DNA from: Romboutsia_C sp015668195
Lineage (GTDB): Bacteria > Bacillota > Clostridia > Peptostreptococcales > Peptostreptococcaceae
Assembly: GCF_015668195.1 (NCBI RefSeq)
Contig: NZ_JADPFC010000003.1
Span: 248,001 to 312,000, forward strand
DNA length: 64,000 nucleotides
Direction: 5' to 3'
Positions 53,144 through 61,484 of this stretch are shown piece by piece. The first letter of the stretch is position 1. Every line of letters starts with the position of its first letter. The notes below the pieces were generated by a model. The model saw only the letters and a list, made by a program, of their open reading frames with translations. It made no database searches and was not told where the DNA came from. Made by a program: the position numbers and the translations under genes.

Positions 53144-54010
53144 ATGTCAGATAAGAAAATGCTTATGCCAGCTGAAATAGCAGAGTACACTATCAACACT
53201 GGTATAAAAAAGGCTACTACGCCAACTAAAAAAGTTTTAGCTTCTGCATTCTTAGCTGGTGCTTACATAGCATTTGGTGCTTTAGGATCAGTTGCAGCTG
53301 CTTATAACTTATTAGCAAACCCTGCTACTTACGGATTAGGTAAAATGGTAGCTGGGCTTATGTTCCCTGCTGGACTTATATTTGTTTTAATAGCTGGTGC
53401 GGACTTATTCACAGGAAATATACTTGTAGCTTTAGCAGCTTTCAAGAAAAAAGTTACTTGGGGACAAGCTTTCAAGAACTGGGCTTTAGTTTGGATAGGT
53501 AACTTATTCGGTGCAGTATTAGTTGCATGGATGGTTAGTATGTCTGGTGTATTCGATTGGAGTAACGGACTATACGGTGGTGTTGTTGTTAAAAATGCTA
53601 TCGGTAAATTAGGTTTCCCTTGGTTATCTGCTATGATATCAGGTATATTATGTAACTGGATAGTTTGTGTTACTGTATGGATGAGCTATGGAGCTAAAGA
53701 TATATCTGGTAAGGTTTTAACTGGATTCATAGGAATATTCTTATTTGTTTGTGCTGGATTTGAGCATAGTGTTGCTAACATGGGATACTTATTCGCAGGT
53801 TTATTCGCTAAAGGGAATACTGCATTCTTAGAGGCAGCTCACAAAACTGCTGCTGATGCAGCTGCTATAAACATACCAAGCATATTCATGAATAACTTAA
53901 TACCTGTTACAATAGGTAATATATTAGGTGGAGCAATATTCGTTGCTGGTATATACTTCTTCTTATACGCTAACAAAGAAGATTCTTCAGAAGTTAAGAA
54001 AGCAGCTTAA
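53144..54010 (+). CDS. Formate/nitrite transporter family channel (copy 2)
   Basis: A 288-residue FNT channel diverging from the first. The N-terminus MSDKKMLMPAEIAEYTINTG is FNT-like. GADLFTGNILVALAAFKKK is the Omega-loop region, and VCAGFEHSVANMGYLFAGLF holds the pore His. It is longer than the first copy, with an insert of about 20 residues in FAKGNTAFLEAAHKTAADAA (about 225-245) that the other lacks. I use the ATG at 53144, with AGAGGAGG upstream, in place of an upstream frame to 53054 with no ribosome binding site. It ends at a strong terminator. Confidence 0.92.
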   Translation: MSDKKMLMPAEIAEYTINTGIKKATTPTKKVLASAFLAGAYIAFGALGSVAAAYNLLANPATYGLGKMVAGLMFPAGLIFVLIAGADLFTGNILVALAAFKKKVTWGQAFKNWALVWIGNLFGAVLVAWMVSMSGVFDWSNGLYGGVVVKNAIGKLGFPWLSAMISGILCNWIVCVTVWMSYGAKDISGKVLTGFIGIFLFVCAGFEHSVANMGYLFAGLFAKGNTAFLEAAHKTAADAAAINIPSIFMNNLIPVTIGNILGGAIFVAGIYFFLYANKEDSSEVKKAA

Positions 54011-54026
54011 TTAATATAGATATTCA

Positions 54027-54064
54027 AGAGATTATACTATAATCACAGTATAATCTCTTTTTTT
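54027..54064 (+). terminator. Terminator after the plus-strand FNT gene
   Basis: A 12-bp stem AGAGATTATACT / AGTATAATCTCT is followed by seven or more T's. Confidence 0.85.
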
Positions 54065-54211
54065 ATTATTAAGTCACCCTGTTGGCTAATCCTTATTTTT
54101 TCTACATTCTTTTGTATTTTCGTTAAATTTATACCTTATTTATTGACTATGTGCTATAAATAGTATTAGAATATATATTTATTCGTACTTATTCTAGAAG
54201 GGGGTTTTGTG

Positions 54212-55696
54212 ATGAACTTATCTTTTATTAAAGATTCGGCCTATGAAATGTTTGTGACACTAATATATATATTAAACTTTTCTGCAGTGTTGCATCTTAT
54301 ATTTAGAGAAAAAAGAGATACTCAAACTACAATGGCATGGATTCTTATACTTTTAACTATCCCTGCTGTAGGTTTTGTATTATATATTACTTTTGGACAT
54401 GGAATCTCTAAAGATAATATGTTTAAGATTAAAGAAGAAGAAGATAGAATTTTAAAGGATAATATAGTTAACACTCACGCTAAATTAGAATGCGACAACA
54501 ATCTAGATGCTAGCTTAGTAGCTAATAGAGATATTATTTATGCTCTAGCTAATTCTAACTATGCACATTACTCAACTAATAACTCTGTTGATATATATGA
54601 AAAACCTAATGAATTTTTTGATTCTCTATTAGATGAATTGAAAAAGGCCAAGGAATATATAAATATACAGTTTTATATATTTAAAGATGATGACATAGGA
54701 AATAAAATAATAGATATTCTATTAGAAAAATTAAATGAGGGTGTAGAAGTAAGACTTTTATATGATGCAGTAGGAAGTAGACTATTCTCAGATAGATCTA
54801 TAGATAAGTTAAAAAAAGCTGGTGTTAAAGTTGGCTGCTTCTTCCCTTCTTTTATGAAAGTAGTAAACTTCAACTTAAACTATAGAAATCATCGTAAAAT
54901 TGTTGTTATAGATGGCAATGTTGGTTTTGTTGGTGGGAATAATGTTGGTGATGAATATTTAGGTAAAGACCCTAAATTTGGTTACTGGAGAGATACTCAC
55001 CTTAAACTTACAGGAGAATGTGTAAGAGATTTAAATATTAGATTTATGCTTGATTGGAGATTTACAACTCAAGAAAATTTAGATATGGATAAATATTTCA
55101 TTCAAAAAAATACTATGATTCCAACTGAGACTTCTTGTGACAACGTCGGTGTTCAAATTGTATCTAGTGGACCTGATATAACAGAATTAGATGAAATAAA
55201 ATATGGATATATGAAAATGATTCAAGGAGCTAAAAAGTACCTTTATATACAAAGTCCTTATTTTATTTTAGATAAAACTTTAGTAGATATACTAAGAGTG
55301 GCATGTTTATCTGGTGTTGATGTTAGAATAATGATACCATCTAAACCTGATCACCCATTTGTGTATTGGGCGTCTTACTCTTATGCAGGTGAGTTATTAA
55401 AATTTGGTGCAAAACTGTATACTTATGATGAGAATGCATTTTTACATGCTAAGACCATAGTTATTGATGATACTATCTGCTCTATTGGTACAGCTAATAT
55501 GGATATAAGAAGTTTCGAGTTAAACTTTGAAGTTAATGCATTTATGTACTCTCCTGAAGTTGCTAGAAAACAAAAGAAAATATTTGAAAATGATATTTTA
55601 AAATCTAAAGAAATTACCTTAGATATATATAATTCAAGATCAAATATAGTGAGAATAAAACAGTCTATTTCTAGACTTTTATCTCCTGTATTGTAA
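54212..55696 (+). CDS. cls: Cardiolipin synthase (phospholipase D family)
   Basis: This 494-residue membrane enzyme joins two phosphatidylglycerol molecules into cardiolipin. Two N-terminal hydrophobic segments (about 12-30 and 42-62) are followed by two HKD motifs: NHRKIVVIDGNVGFVGG near 230 and HAKTIVIDDTICSIGTANMD near 410, each with the Ser/Gly pattern after the Asp. This is the bacterial Cls topology. The ATG at 54212 has GAAGGGGG 7 nt upstream and is favoured over the GTG at 54209. It stands alone with its own terminator. Confidence 0.94.
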   Translation: MNLSFIKDSAYEMFVTLIYILNFSAVLHLIFREKRDTQTTMAWILILLTIPAVGFVLYITFGHGISKDNMFKIKEEEDRILKDNIVNTHAKLECDNNLDASLVANRDIIYALANSNYAHYSTNNSVDIYEKPNEFFDSLLDELKKAKEYINIQFYIFKDDDIGNKIIDILLEKLNEGVEVRLLYDAVGSRLFSDRSIDKLKKAGVKVGCFFPSFMKVVNFNLNYRNHRKIVVIDGNVGFVGGNNVGDEYLGKDPKFGYWRDTHLKLTGECVRDLNIRFMLDWRFTTQENLDMDKYFIQKNTMIPTETSCDNVGVQIVSSGPDITELDEIKYGYMKMIQGAKKYLYIQSPYFILDKTLVDILRVACLSGVDVRIMIPSKPDHPFVYWASYSYAGELLKFGAKLYTYDENAFLHAKTIVIDDTICSIGTANMDIRSFELNFEVNAFMYSPEVARKQKKIFENDILKSKEITLDIYNSRSNIVRIKQSISRLLSPVL

Positions 55697-56177
55697 TAAA
55701 TAAAAGTATGTATTGAGTTGTAACTTAATTCATACTTTTTTATTTTATCTATATTGATAATATGCTTATTTATTAATATAGATATTTTAAAATGTATAAT
55801 CTAATTTAAATAAAGTATTGATAATATTAATTATATATTTACTACTTTTTTGCTTCACTATATATTTTTAGATTATTCAAAATATTCTAGCATTAATTCT
55901 CTAATTTTTAACTTTTTAACTATTTTATATATTATAATATAATTATCACATCTTTACTAACATCGTAATACCCATCTAATTTTTCACTTTAGATTTACTG
56001 ATTTAACATATTTCCAAGGGGTATATTTTAACTTTAGTTAACTTTTTTGCATAAAATAATATAAAATCTACTATTATAAGATAAGTATTATTTTATGAAG
56101 TTAATTTTTTAATAAAACTCTTATTATGGCTTAAGGTTTTATTAATTTAAATTTTTTATACGATAAGGGGGATTTGT
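55697..56177. other. cls-hydrogenase intergenic region
   Basis: About 480 AT-rich bases, no gene. They hold the cls terminator (55702-55745), the palindrome TTAAC-TTTA-GTTAA at 56028-56041, and the leader of the hydrogenase operon with AAGGGGG just before 56178. A promoter for the operon must lie here but could not be fixed. Confidence 0.5.
55702..55745 (+). terminator. Terminator after cls
   Basis: AAAAGTATG pairs with CATACTTTT, with further pairing inside (ATTGAGTT / AACTTAAT), ending in T's. Confidence 0.75.
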
Positions 56178-56675
56178 ATGTGTGACTTTTATTCACGTAA
56201 CAAGCATTTATTCGATCAATTAGACAATTTCATTGATTCTCTTGATACTAGAAAAGGCGCTTTAATCCAAGTACTACACCATGCTCAAGGTATATTTGGG
56301 TTCTTGCCTAAAGAAGTACAGCTTTATATAGCTAAAGCTTTAAATATTGCTCCATCTAAAGTATACGGTGTCGTTAGTTTTTATTCTTACTTTACCACTG
56401 AGCTAAGAGGTGAATATAAAATAAGTGTCTGTTTAGGTACTGTTTGCTTCGTTAAAGGTGCAGATAAAATTTTAGCACAATTTGAAAAAGAACTTGGTAT
56501 AAAATCTGGAGAAACTACAAAGGATCTGAAGTTCTCTCTTGAAGGATTAAGATGTGTTGGTGCATGTGGCCTTGCTCCAGTTGTTGTGGTAAATGGTAAA
56601 GTTTATGGACAAGTTAAACCTGAAGATGTTACTAGTATCTTAGACAATTATAGAGAGACAGAAGTAAATTGCTAA
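56178..56675 (+). CDS. NuoE/HydC-like [2Fe-2S] subunit of the hydrogenase
   Basis: A 165-residue thioredoxin-fold ferredoxin of the 24-kDa NuoE type. The helical N-terminus has LIQVLHHAQGIFGFLPKEVQ, and the [2Fe-2S] ligands are CLGTVCFVKGAD (C-x4-C) and RCVGACGLAPVVVVNG (C-x3-C). It is the small subunit of a trimeric NAD(P)-linked [FeFe]-hydrogenase. AAGGGGG precedes the ATG. It is the first of three plus-strand genes, 12 nt upstream of the NuoF-like gene. Confidence 0.93.
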   Translation: MCDFYSRNKHLFDQLDNFIDSLDTRKGALIQVLHHAQGIFGFLPKEVQLYIAKALNIAPSKVYGVVSFYSYFTTELRGEYKISVCLGTVCFVKGADKILAQFEKELGIKSGETTKDLKFSLEGLRCVGACGLAPVVVVNGKVYGQVKPEDVTSILDNYRETEVNC

Positions 56676-56687
56676 GGGGGAAAATAA

Positions 56688-58568
56688 ATGAATAAGATAA
56701 AATCTTTTGAAGAATTAAAAAGTCTGGTTGCAAAGTATAAACCAGCCCTTGATATGAGAGAAAATCATTCTAAAGAGAACTTAACAAAAAGAGAATTATT
56801 AGTCTGTGGAGGTACTGGATGTACTTCCGCAGATAGTAATCTTATAATAGAAAATTTGAGAAATGAAATAAAAAATGCAGGTCTTGAGGATCAAGCTGAA
56901 GTTCACCTTACAGGATGTTTTGGATTCTGTGCTAAGGGTCCAATAGTTAAGGTATTCCCTGATAATGTTTTCTATGTTCAAGTAACTCCAGACGATGCCA
57001 AAGAGATAGTTGATACACATCTAGTTAAAGATGAAATTGTTGAAAGATTATTATTTGAAGAACCAGCCCTTGGCCATAGAAAGGTTGAAAAACATGATGA
57101 TATGTCTTTCTATAAAAAACAATCTCGTGTTGCCCTTAGAAATTGTGGTCATATAAATCCTGAGAATATAAATGAATATCTAGGATGTCAAGGATACGTT
57201 GCACTTGGTAAATGTATAAATGAATTAACACCAGAACAAGTTATCGAAGAAATGAAAGCTTCTGGTCTTAGAGGTAGAGGTGGTGCCGGTTTCCCTACAG
57301 GAATTAAATGGGAGTCTACTGCTCAAACTCCTCCAGGCCAAAAGTATGTTGTATGTAATGCCGACGAAGGTGACCCAGGTGCATTCATGGATAGATCTAT
57401 ACTTGAAGGTGACCCTCACAGTGTATTAGAAGCTATGGCTATATGTGGCTATGCTGTAGGTGCTGATACAGGTCATATATACATAAGAGCTGAGTACCCT
57501 CTTGCAATAGAAAGGTTAAAAGTTGCTATATCTCAAGCTCAAGAAGTTGGTCTTCTTGGAGATAACATATTAGGTACAGATTTTAACTTTAATATAGACT
57601 TAAAGTATGGTGCTGGAGCATTCGTTTGTGGTGAAGGTACTGCCCTCATTAATTCAATAGAAGGTAAACGTGGAGAGCCTAGAATGAAGACTTATAGTTC
57701 TTCTAAGCGCGGTTTATGGGATAAACCAACTTGCTTAAACAACGTTGAAACTTTTGCTAATATCCCTGCAATAATAAATGAAGGTGCTGAGTGGTTTACT
57801 AAATACGGTACTGAAAACTCTCCCGGAACTAAAGTTTTCGCACTTGGTGGAAAAATAAATAACGTAGGTCTTGTTGAAGTTCCTATGGGAACTACCTTAA
57901 GAGAAATAGTATATGAAATAGGTGGTGGTATACCTAACGAAAGAGAGTTTAAAGCAGTTCAAACTGGAGGTCCATCTGGTGGATGTATTGCATCTAACAA
58001 CCTTGATACTCCTATAGATTTTAAATCATTAAGCTCTATAGGTTCTATGATGGGGTCAGGTGGTATGCTTGTTCTTGATGACTCTGATTGTATGGTAGAT
58101 ATATGTAAATTCTTCTTAGAATTTACTGTGGAAGAATCTTGTGGTAAATGTACTCCTTGCCGTATAGGTAATAAGAGATTACTTGAAATGCTTACAAAAA
58201 TAACGGAAGGTAAAGGTACTTTACAAGATTTAGCTGATTTAAAAGAATTGGCAACAACTATAAAGACTACTTCTCTATGTGGCCTTGGTAAATGTGCTCC
58301 TAACCCAGTTTTAAGTACACTTGATAACTTCTATGATGAATATGTTGCTCACGTTGTAGATAAGAAATGTCCATCTGGAAAATGCCAAGCACTTCTTGAT
58401 TACATCATAACTGATGACTGTAAAGGATGTACTAAGTGTTCTAGAATTTGCCCTGCTGGATGTATATCTGGTAAACCTAAAGAAAAACATGTAATAGATG
58501 TTTCTAAGTGCTTAAAGTGTGGTGCTTGTATGGATAGCTGTAAATTTAATGCTATCATAAAGCAATAA
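56688..58568 (+). CDS. NuoF/HydB-like flavoprotein subunit of the hydrogenase
   Basis: A 626-residue protein that links NADH to the hydrogenase. Its N-terminal [2Fe-2S] thioredoxin-like part has CGGTGCTSAD and HLTGCFGFCAKGP. The NuoF core has the FMN site GLRGRGGAGFPTGIKWES and the NADH-site region CNADEGDPGAFMDRS. ESCGKCTPCRIGNKRLLEML with a later CGLGKCAPNP binds a [4Fe-4S] cluster. At the C-terminus two [4Fe-4S] ferredoxin motifs are present (CKGCTKCSRICPAGC and CLKCGACMDSC). It is the middle subunit in the bifurcating or NADH-dependent HydABC type. GGGGG precedes the ATG. Confidence 0.94.
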   Translation: MNKIKSFEELKSLVAKYKPALDMRENHSKENLTKRELLVCGGTGCTSADSNLIIENLRNEIKNAGLEDQAEVHLTGCFGFCAKGPIVKVFPDNVFYVQVTPDDAKEIVDTHLVKDEIVERLLFEEPALGHRKVEKHDDMSFYKKQSRVALRNCGHINPENINEYLGCQGYVALGKCINELTPEQVIEEMKASGLRGRGGAGFPTGIKWESTAQTPPGQKYVVCNADEGDPGAFMDRSILEGDPHSVLEAMAICGYAVGADTGHIYIRAEYPLAIERLKVAISQAQEVGLLGDNILGTDFNFNIDLKYGAGAFVCGEGTALINSIEGKRGEPRMKTYSSSKRGLWDKPTCLNNVETFANIPAIINEGAEWFTKYGTENSPGTKVFALGGKINNVGLVEVPMGTTLREIVYEIGGGIPNEREFKAVQTGGPSGGCIASNNLDTPIDFKSLSSIGSMMGSGGMLVLDDSDCMVDICKFFLEFTVEESCGKCTPCRIGNKRLLEMLTKITEGKGTLQDLADLKELATTIKTTSLCGLGKCAPNPVLSTLDNFYDEYVAHVVDKKCPSGKCQALLDYIITDDCKGCTKCSRICPAGCISGKPKEKHVIDVSKCLKCGACMDSCKFNAIIKQ

Positions 58569-58593
58569 ATTTAGTTTTGTTGGGGGGATAAAA

Positions 58594-60387
58594 ATGAGTT
58601 TAGTTAACTTAACTATAAATGGCAAGTCTGTTTCAGTTCCTAAAGGCAGTACTATTTTGGACGCTGCAAAAGAAGTAAATGTTCAAATACCTAACCTTTG
58701 TCACCTAAAAATGAAAGAAATAAATATGGTTAACCAATGCGCATCTTGCCGTGTATGTATGGTTAGTACCGGAAGAGGTTTGGTTCCTGCTTGCGGTACT
58801 TTAGTTAAAGAGGGTATGGATGTTCAAACCAATACTAAAGAAGCTTTAAAGGCTCGTAAAAATGTTGTTGAATTATTATTATCAGACCATCCTCAAGATT
58901 GTTTAGTTTGTGAAAAAAACGGAAATTGCGAACTACAAAGTATAGCTGCTGATTTAGGTATAAGAAAAATCAGATATAAAGGTGAACAATCAACATCTCC
59001 AAAAGACACTTCGACAGAATCAATAGTAAAAGACCACGACAAATGCATCTTATGTAGAAGATGCGAAACAATGTGTAATGATATACAAAGCGTAGGAGTT
59101 TTATCTGGCATAAATCGTGGATTTGGCACAGAAGTTAGTACTTTCTTCAATTCTGATTTATGCGAAACTGAATGTACTTTCTGTGGCCAATGTATAGCAG
59201 TATGCCCAACAGGAGCTTTAACAGAAGTAAATAATATACCTACTGTATGGAATGCCTTAAATCAAAAAGAAAAAACTGTAGCAGTTCAAGTTGCTCCTGC
59301 TGTAAGAGTTGCTTTAGGAGAAGAATTTGGATTAGAGCCGGGTACTATAACTACAGGAAAAATGGTATCTGCATTAAAAGCCCTTGGCTTTAAATATGTA
59401 TTTGATACTAACTTCTCTGCCGACCTTACTATATTAGAAGAAGCTTCTGAGTTCTTACACAGACTTAAAGAAGGTAAAAACCTTCCTATATTAACAAGTT
59501 GCTGTCCTGCTTGGATAAACTTTGTTGAGAAAAACTATCCAGAATTTCTAAATCTTCCTTCAAGCTGTAAATCACCACAAGAAATGTTTGGAGCTATAGC
59601 TAAAAATTATTTTGCTCCTAAAATTATAAATACAGAACCAAAAGATATGTATATTGTTTCAGTAATGCCTTGTGTAGCTAAGAAATATGAATGTTCTAGA
59701 ACTGAATTAGGTCAAGAAGAGGTTCTTGATGTTGATGTTTCTATAACTACAAGAGAACTTTCTAAAATGATAAAAGAAGCAGGTATAGATTTCTTAACAT
59801 TAGATGAAAAAGATTTTGATAACCCACTAGGTGAATCTTCTGGTGCTGCTGATATATTCGGGGCTACTGGTGGTGTTTTAGAGGCTGCTCTTCGTACTGC
59901 TTATGAATGGGTAACTGATAAAGAACTTGATGATGTAAACTTCACTCAAGTTAGAGGTATGGAAGGTATAAAAGAAGCTAGTATAGATATAGATGGTATT
60001 ATTGTAAATGTATGCATAGCTAGTAGCCTTGGAAATGCTAGAAAAGTTATGGATGAAGTAAAAAATGGAAATTCTAAGTATCATATAATAGAGGTAATGG
60101 CTTGTCCTGGTGGATGTGTTGCTGGTGCTGGTCAACCATATCATCATGGTGATTATGATGTAGTTAAGAAAAGAGCGTTAGGTTTATATAATATAGATAG
60201 AAATAAAAAGCTTCGTAAATCTCATGAAAATCCTGCTATAGTTGCATTATATGATGAGTTCTTAGGAGAACCTTATGGAAAAATTGCTCATAGGTTCCTT
60301 CATACTCATTATTTTGATAAGAGCTTAGTTTATAATGTAGATAATGGAGAATGTACTTGCATGAAGGAAGCTGATGCAACAATTTAA
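58594..60387 (+). CDS. hydA: [FeFe]-hydrogenase catalytic subunit HydA
   Basis: A 597-residue hydrogen-producing enzyme. The N-terminal part has a 2Fe-2S domain (CASCRVCMVSTGRGLVPAC), the His-Cys cluster site HPQDCLVCEKNGNCEL and two [4Fe-4S] motifs (CILCRRCETMC, CTFCGQCIAVCP). The H-cluster signatures are intact: TSCCPAWINFVE, MPCVAKKYE and ACPGGCVAGAGQP. It is the third gene of the operon, with GGGGGG before the ATG and a terminator after. Together with the NuoE/F-like subunits it would oxidise NADH and ferredoxin in fermentation. Maturation genes hydEFG are not in the window. Confidence 0.96.
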   Translation: MSLVNLTINGKSVSVPKGSTILDAAKEVNVQIPNLCHLKMKEINMVNQCASCRVCMVSTGRGLVPACGTLVKEGMDVQTNTKEALKARKNVVELLLSDHPQDCLVCEKNGNCELQSIAADLGIRKIRYKGEQSTSPKDTSTESIVKDHDKCILCRRCETMCNDIQSVGVLSGINRGFGTEVSTFFNSDLCETECTFCGQCIAVCPTGALTEVNNIPTVWNALNQKEKTVAVQVAPAVRVALGEEFGLEPGTITTGKMVSALKALGFKYVFDTNFSADLTILEEASEFLHRLKEGKNLPILTSCCPAWINFVEKNYPEFLNLPSSCKSPQEMFGAIAKNYFAPKIINTEPKDMYIVSVMPCVAKKYECSRTELGQEEVLDVDVSITTRELSKMIKEAGIDFLTLDEKDFDNPLGESSGAADIFGATGGVLEAALRTAYEWVTDKELDDVNFTQVRGMEGIKEASIDIDGIIVNVCIASSLGNARKVMDEVKNGNSKYHIIEVMACPGGCVAGAGQPYHHGDYDVVKKRALGLYNIDRNKKLRKSHENPAIVALYDEFLGEPYGKIAHRFLHTHYFDKSLVYNVDNGECTCMKEADATI

Positions 60388-60411
60388 TCTAAATTAGTAA
60401 ATTTTTAATAT

Positions 60412-60456
60412 AAGTGAATTGAGCTAATTAAATAATATTACTCAATTCACTTTTTT
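60412..60456 (+). terminator. Terminator after hydA
   Basis: A 12-bp stem AAGTGAATTGAG / CTCAATTCACTT is followed by T's. Confidence 0.85.
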
Positions 60457-60485
60457 ATTTACATGCTATAATATTTTACAAATAA

Positions 60486-60522
60486 AAAGTGTAGATAAGC
60501 TTATTATATATTCCTACCTACA
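60486..60522 (-). terminator. Terminator after hprK
   Basis: On the minus strand GTGTAG pairs with CTACAC and is followed by TTTTTATTT, 20 nt past the hprK stop. Confidence 0.65.
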
Positions 60523-60544
60523 CCATATTTTTAAATATTTTTAC

Positions 60545-61480
60545 TTAGCACTTCTTAGCATCTATAAGTTGAGATAATTTCTTGGTAAACTCTTGTGCTG
60601 CATCGTATCCCATTCCCTTTTGTCTAAAGTTCATGGCTGCAACTTCTATTATCATAGCTGTATTTCTACCAGGTTTAACTGGTACAACTAACTTCTCGAC
60701 ACTTACTTCTAAAATTTCTTCAAATTCCTTGTCTAATCCTAATCTATCATAGTATTTATCTTCATCCCAAGCCTCTAAGTGTACTACTAAATCAATAGTT
60801 TTACTATTTTTTACAGCGCCAGCACCATACAGGCTTCTCACGTCTATTATACCAATCCCTCTTATTTCTAAAAAATGTCTAAGTAACTCTGGGGATTGCC
60901 CTAAAAGTACACTTTCATCTAATCTTCTTATTTCTACTGCATCATCGGCAACTAATCTGTGACCTCTTTGAACTAATTCTAAAGCTGTCTCTGATTTACC
61001 AATGCTACTTTCTCCCTTTATTAATACTCCTATACCATATACATCCACTAATACACCATGTAATGTAGTATGAGGTGCCATTCTATCATCTAAATAATTT
61101 GATAATCTGTTTATAAATCTAGTTGTATTTCTCTTTGTGCTTAAAATTATTCTTCCATACTTCTTAGCATATTTTATGACATCAGAATTAACTTCCAATC
61201 CTCTTGTTACTATAAGTGCAGGAATTTCATAAGAAAATAATTTATCTAGTACATTTTCTCTTCTTTCTGCATCTAAATAACTAAAGTAATTATATTCTGC
61301 TCTTCCTATTATTTGAATTCTATCATAAGCAAAATGTTCAAAATATCCAGCATATTGTAATCCTGGCCTATTTACATCCTGAGAATATACATAGTACTCT
61401 TTATTATCAGGCATATATACTACTTCTAATTCTAAATCCTTTATAATTTCTTTGATTGAAACCTTATCGATGAAATTCAT
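60545..61480 (-). CDS. hprK: HPr kinase/phosphorylase
   Basis: A 311-residue enzyme that phosphorylates HPr at Ser46 to control carbon catabolite repression. The Walker A loop is LIKGESSIGKSETALELVQR near 150, followed by GHRLVADDAVEI. The conserved LEIRGIGIIDVRSLYGAGAV is near 205. I use the ATG at 61480, with AAAGGG upstream, in place of a longer reading to 61519 that overlaps uvrC. It lies 4 nt after uvrC. In most Clostridia murB would come next; here FNT, cls and hydrogenase genes lie between. Confidence 0.95.
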   Translation of the reverse strand: MNFIDKVSIKEIIKDLELEVVYMPDNKEYYVYSQDVNRPGLQYAGYFEHFAYDRIQIIGRAEYNYFSYLDAERRENVLDKLFSYEIPALIVTRGLEVNSDVIKYAKKYGRIILSTKRNTTRFINRLSNYLDDRMAPHTTLHGVLVDVYGIGVLIKGESSIGKSETALELVQRGHRLVADDAVEIRRLDESVLLGQSPELLRHFLEIRGIGIIDVRSLYGAGAVKNSKTIDLVVHLEAWDEDKYYDRLGLDKEFEEILEVSVEKLVVPVKPGRNTAMIIEVAAMNFRQKGMGYDAAQEFTKKLSQLIDAKKC

Positions 61481-61484
61481 ATTA

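Noticed and set aside
59878..60147. Minus-strand frame inside hydA
   Set aside because: Antisense shadow with no ribosome binding site.
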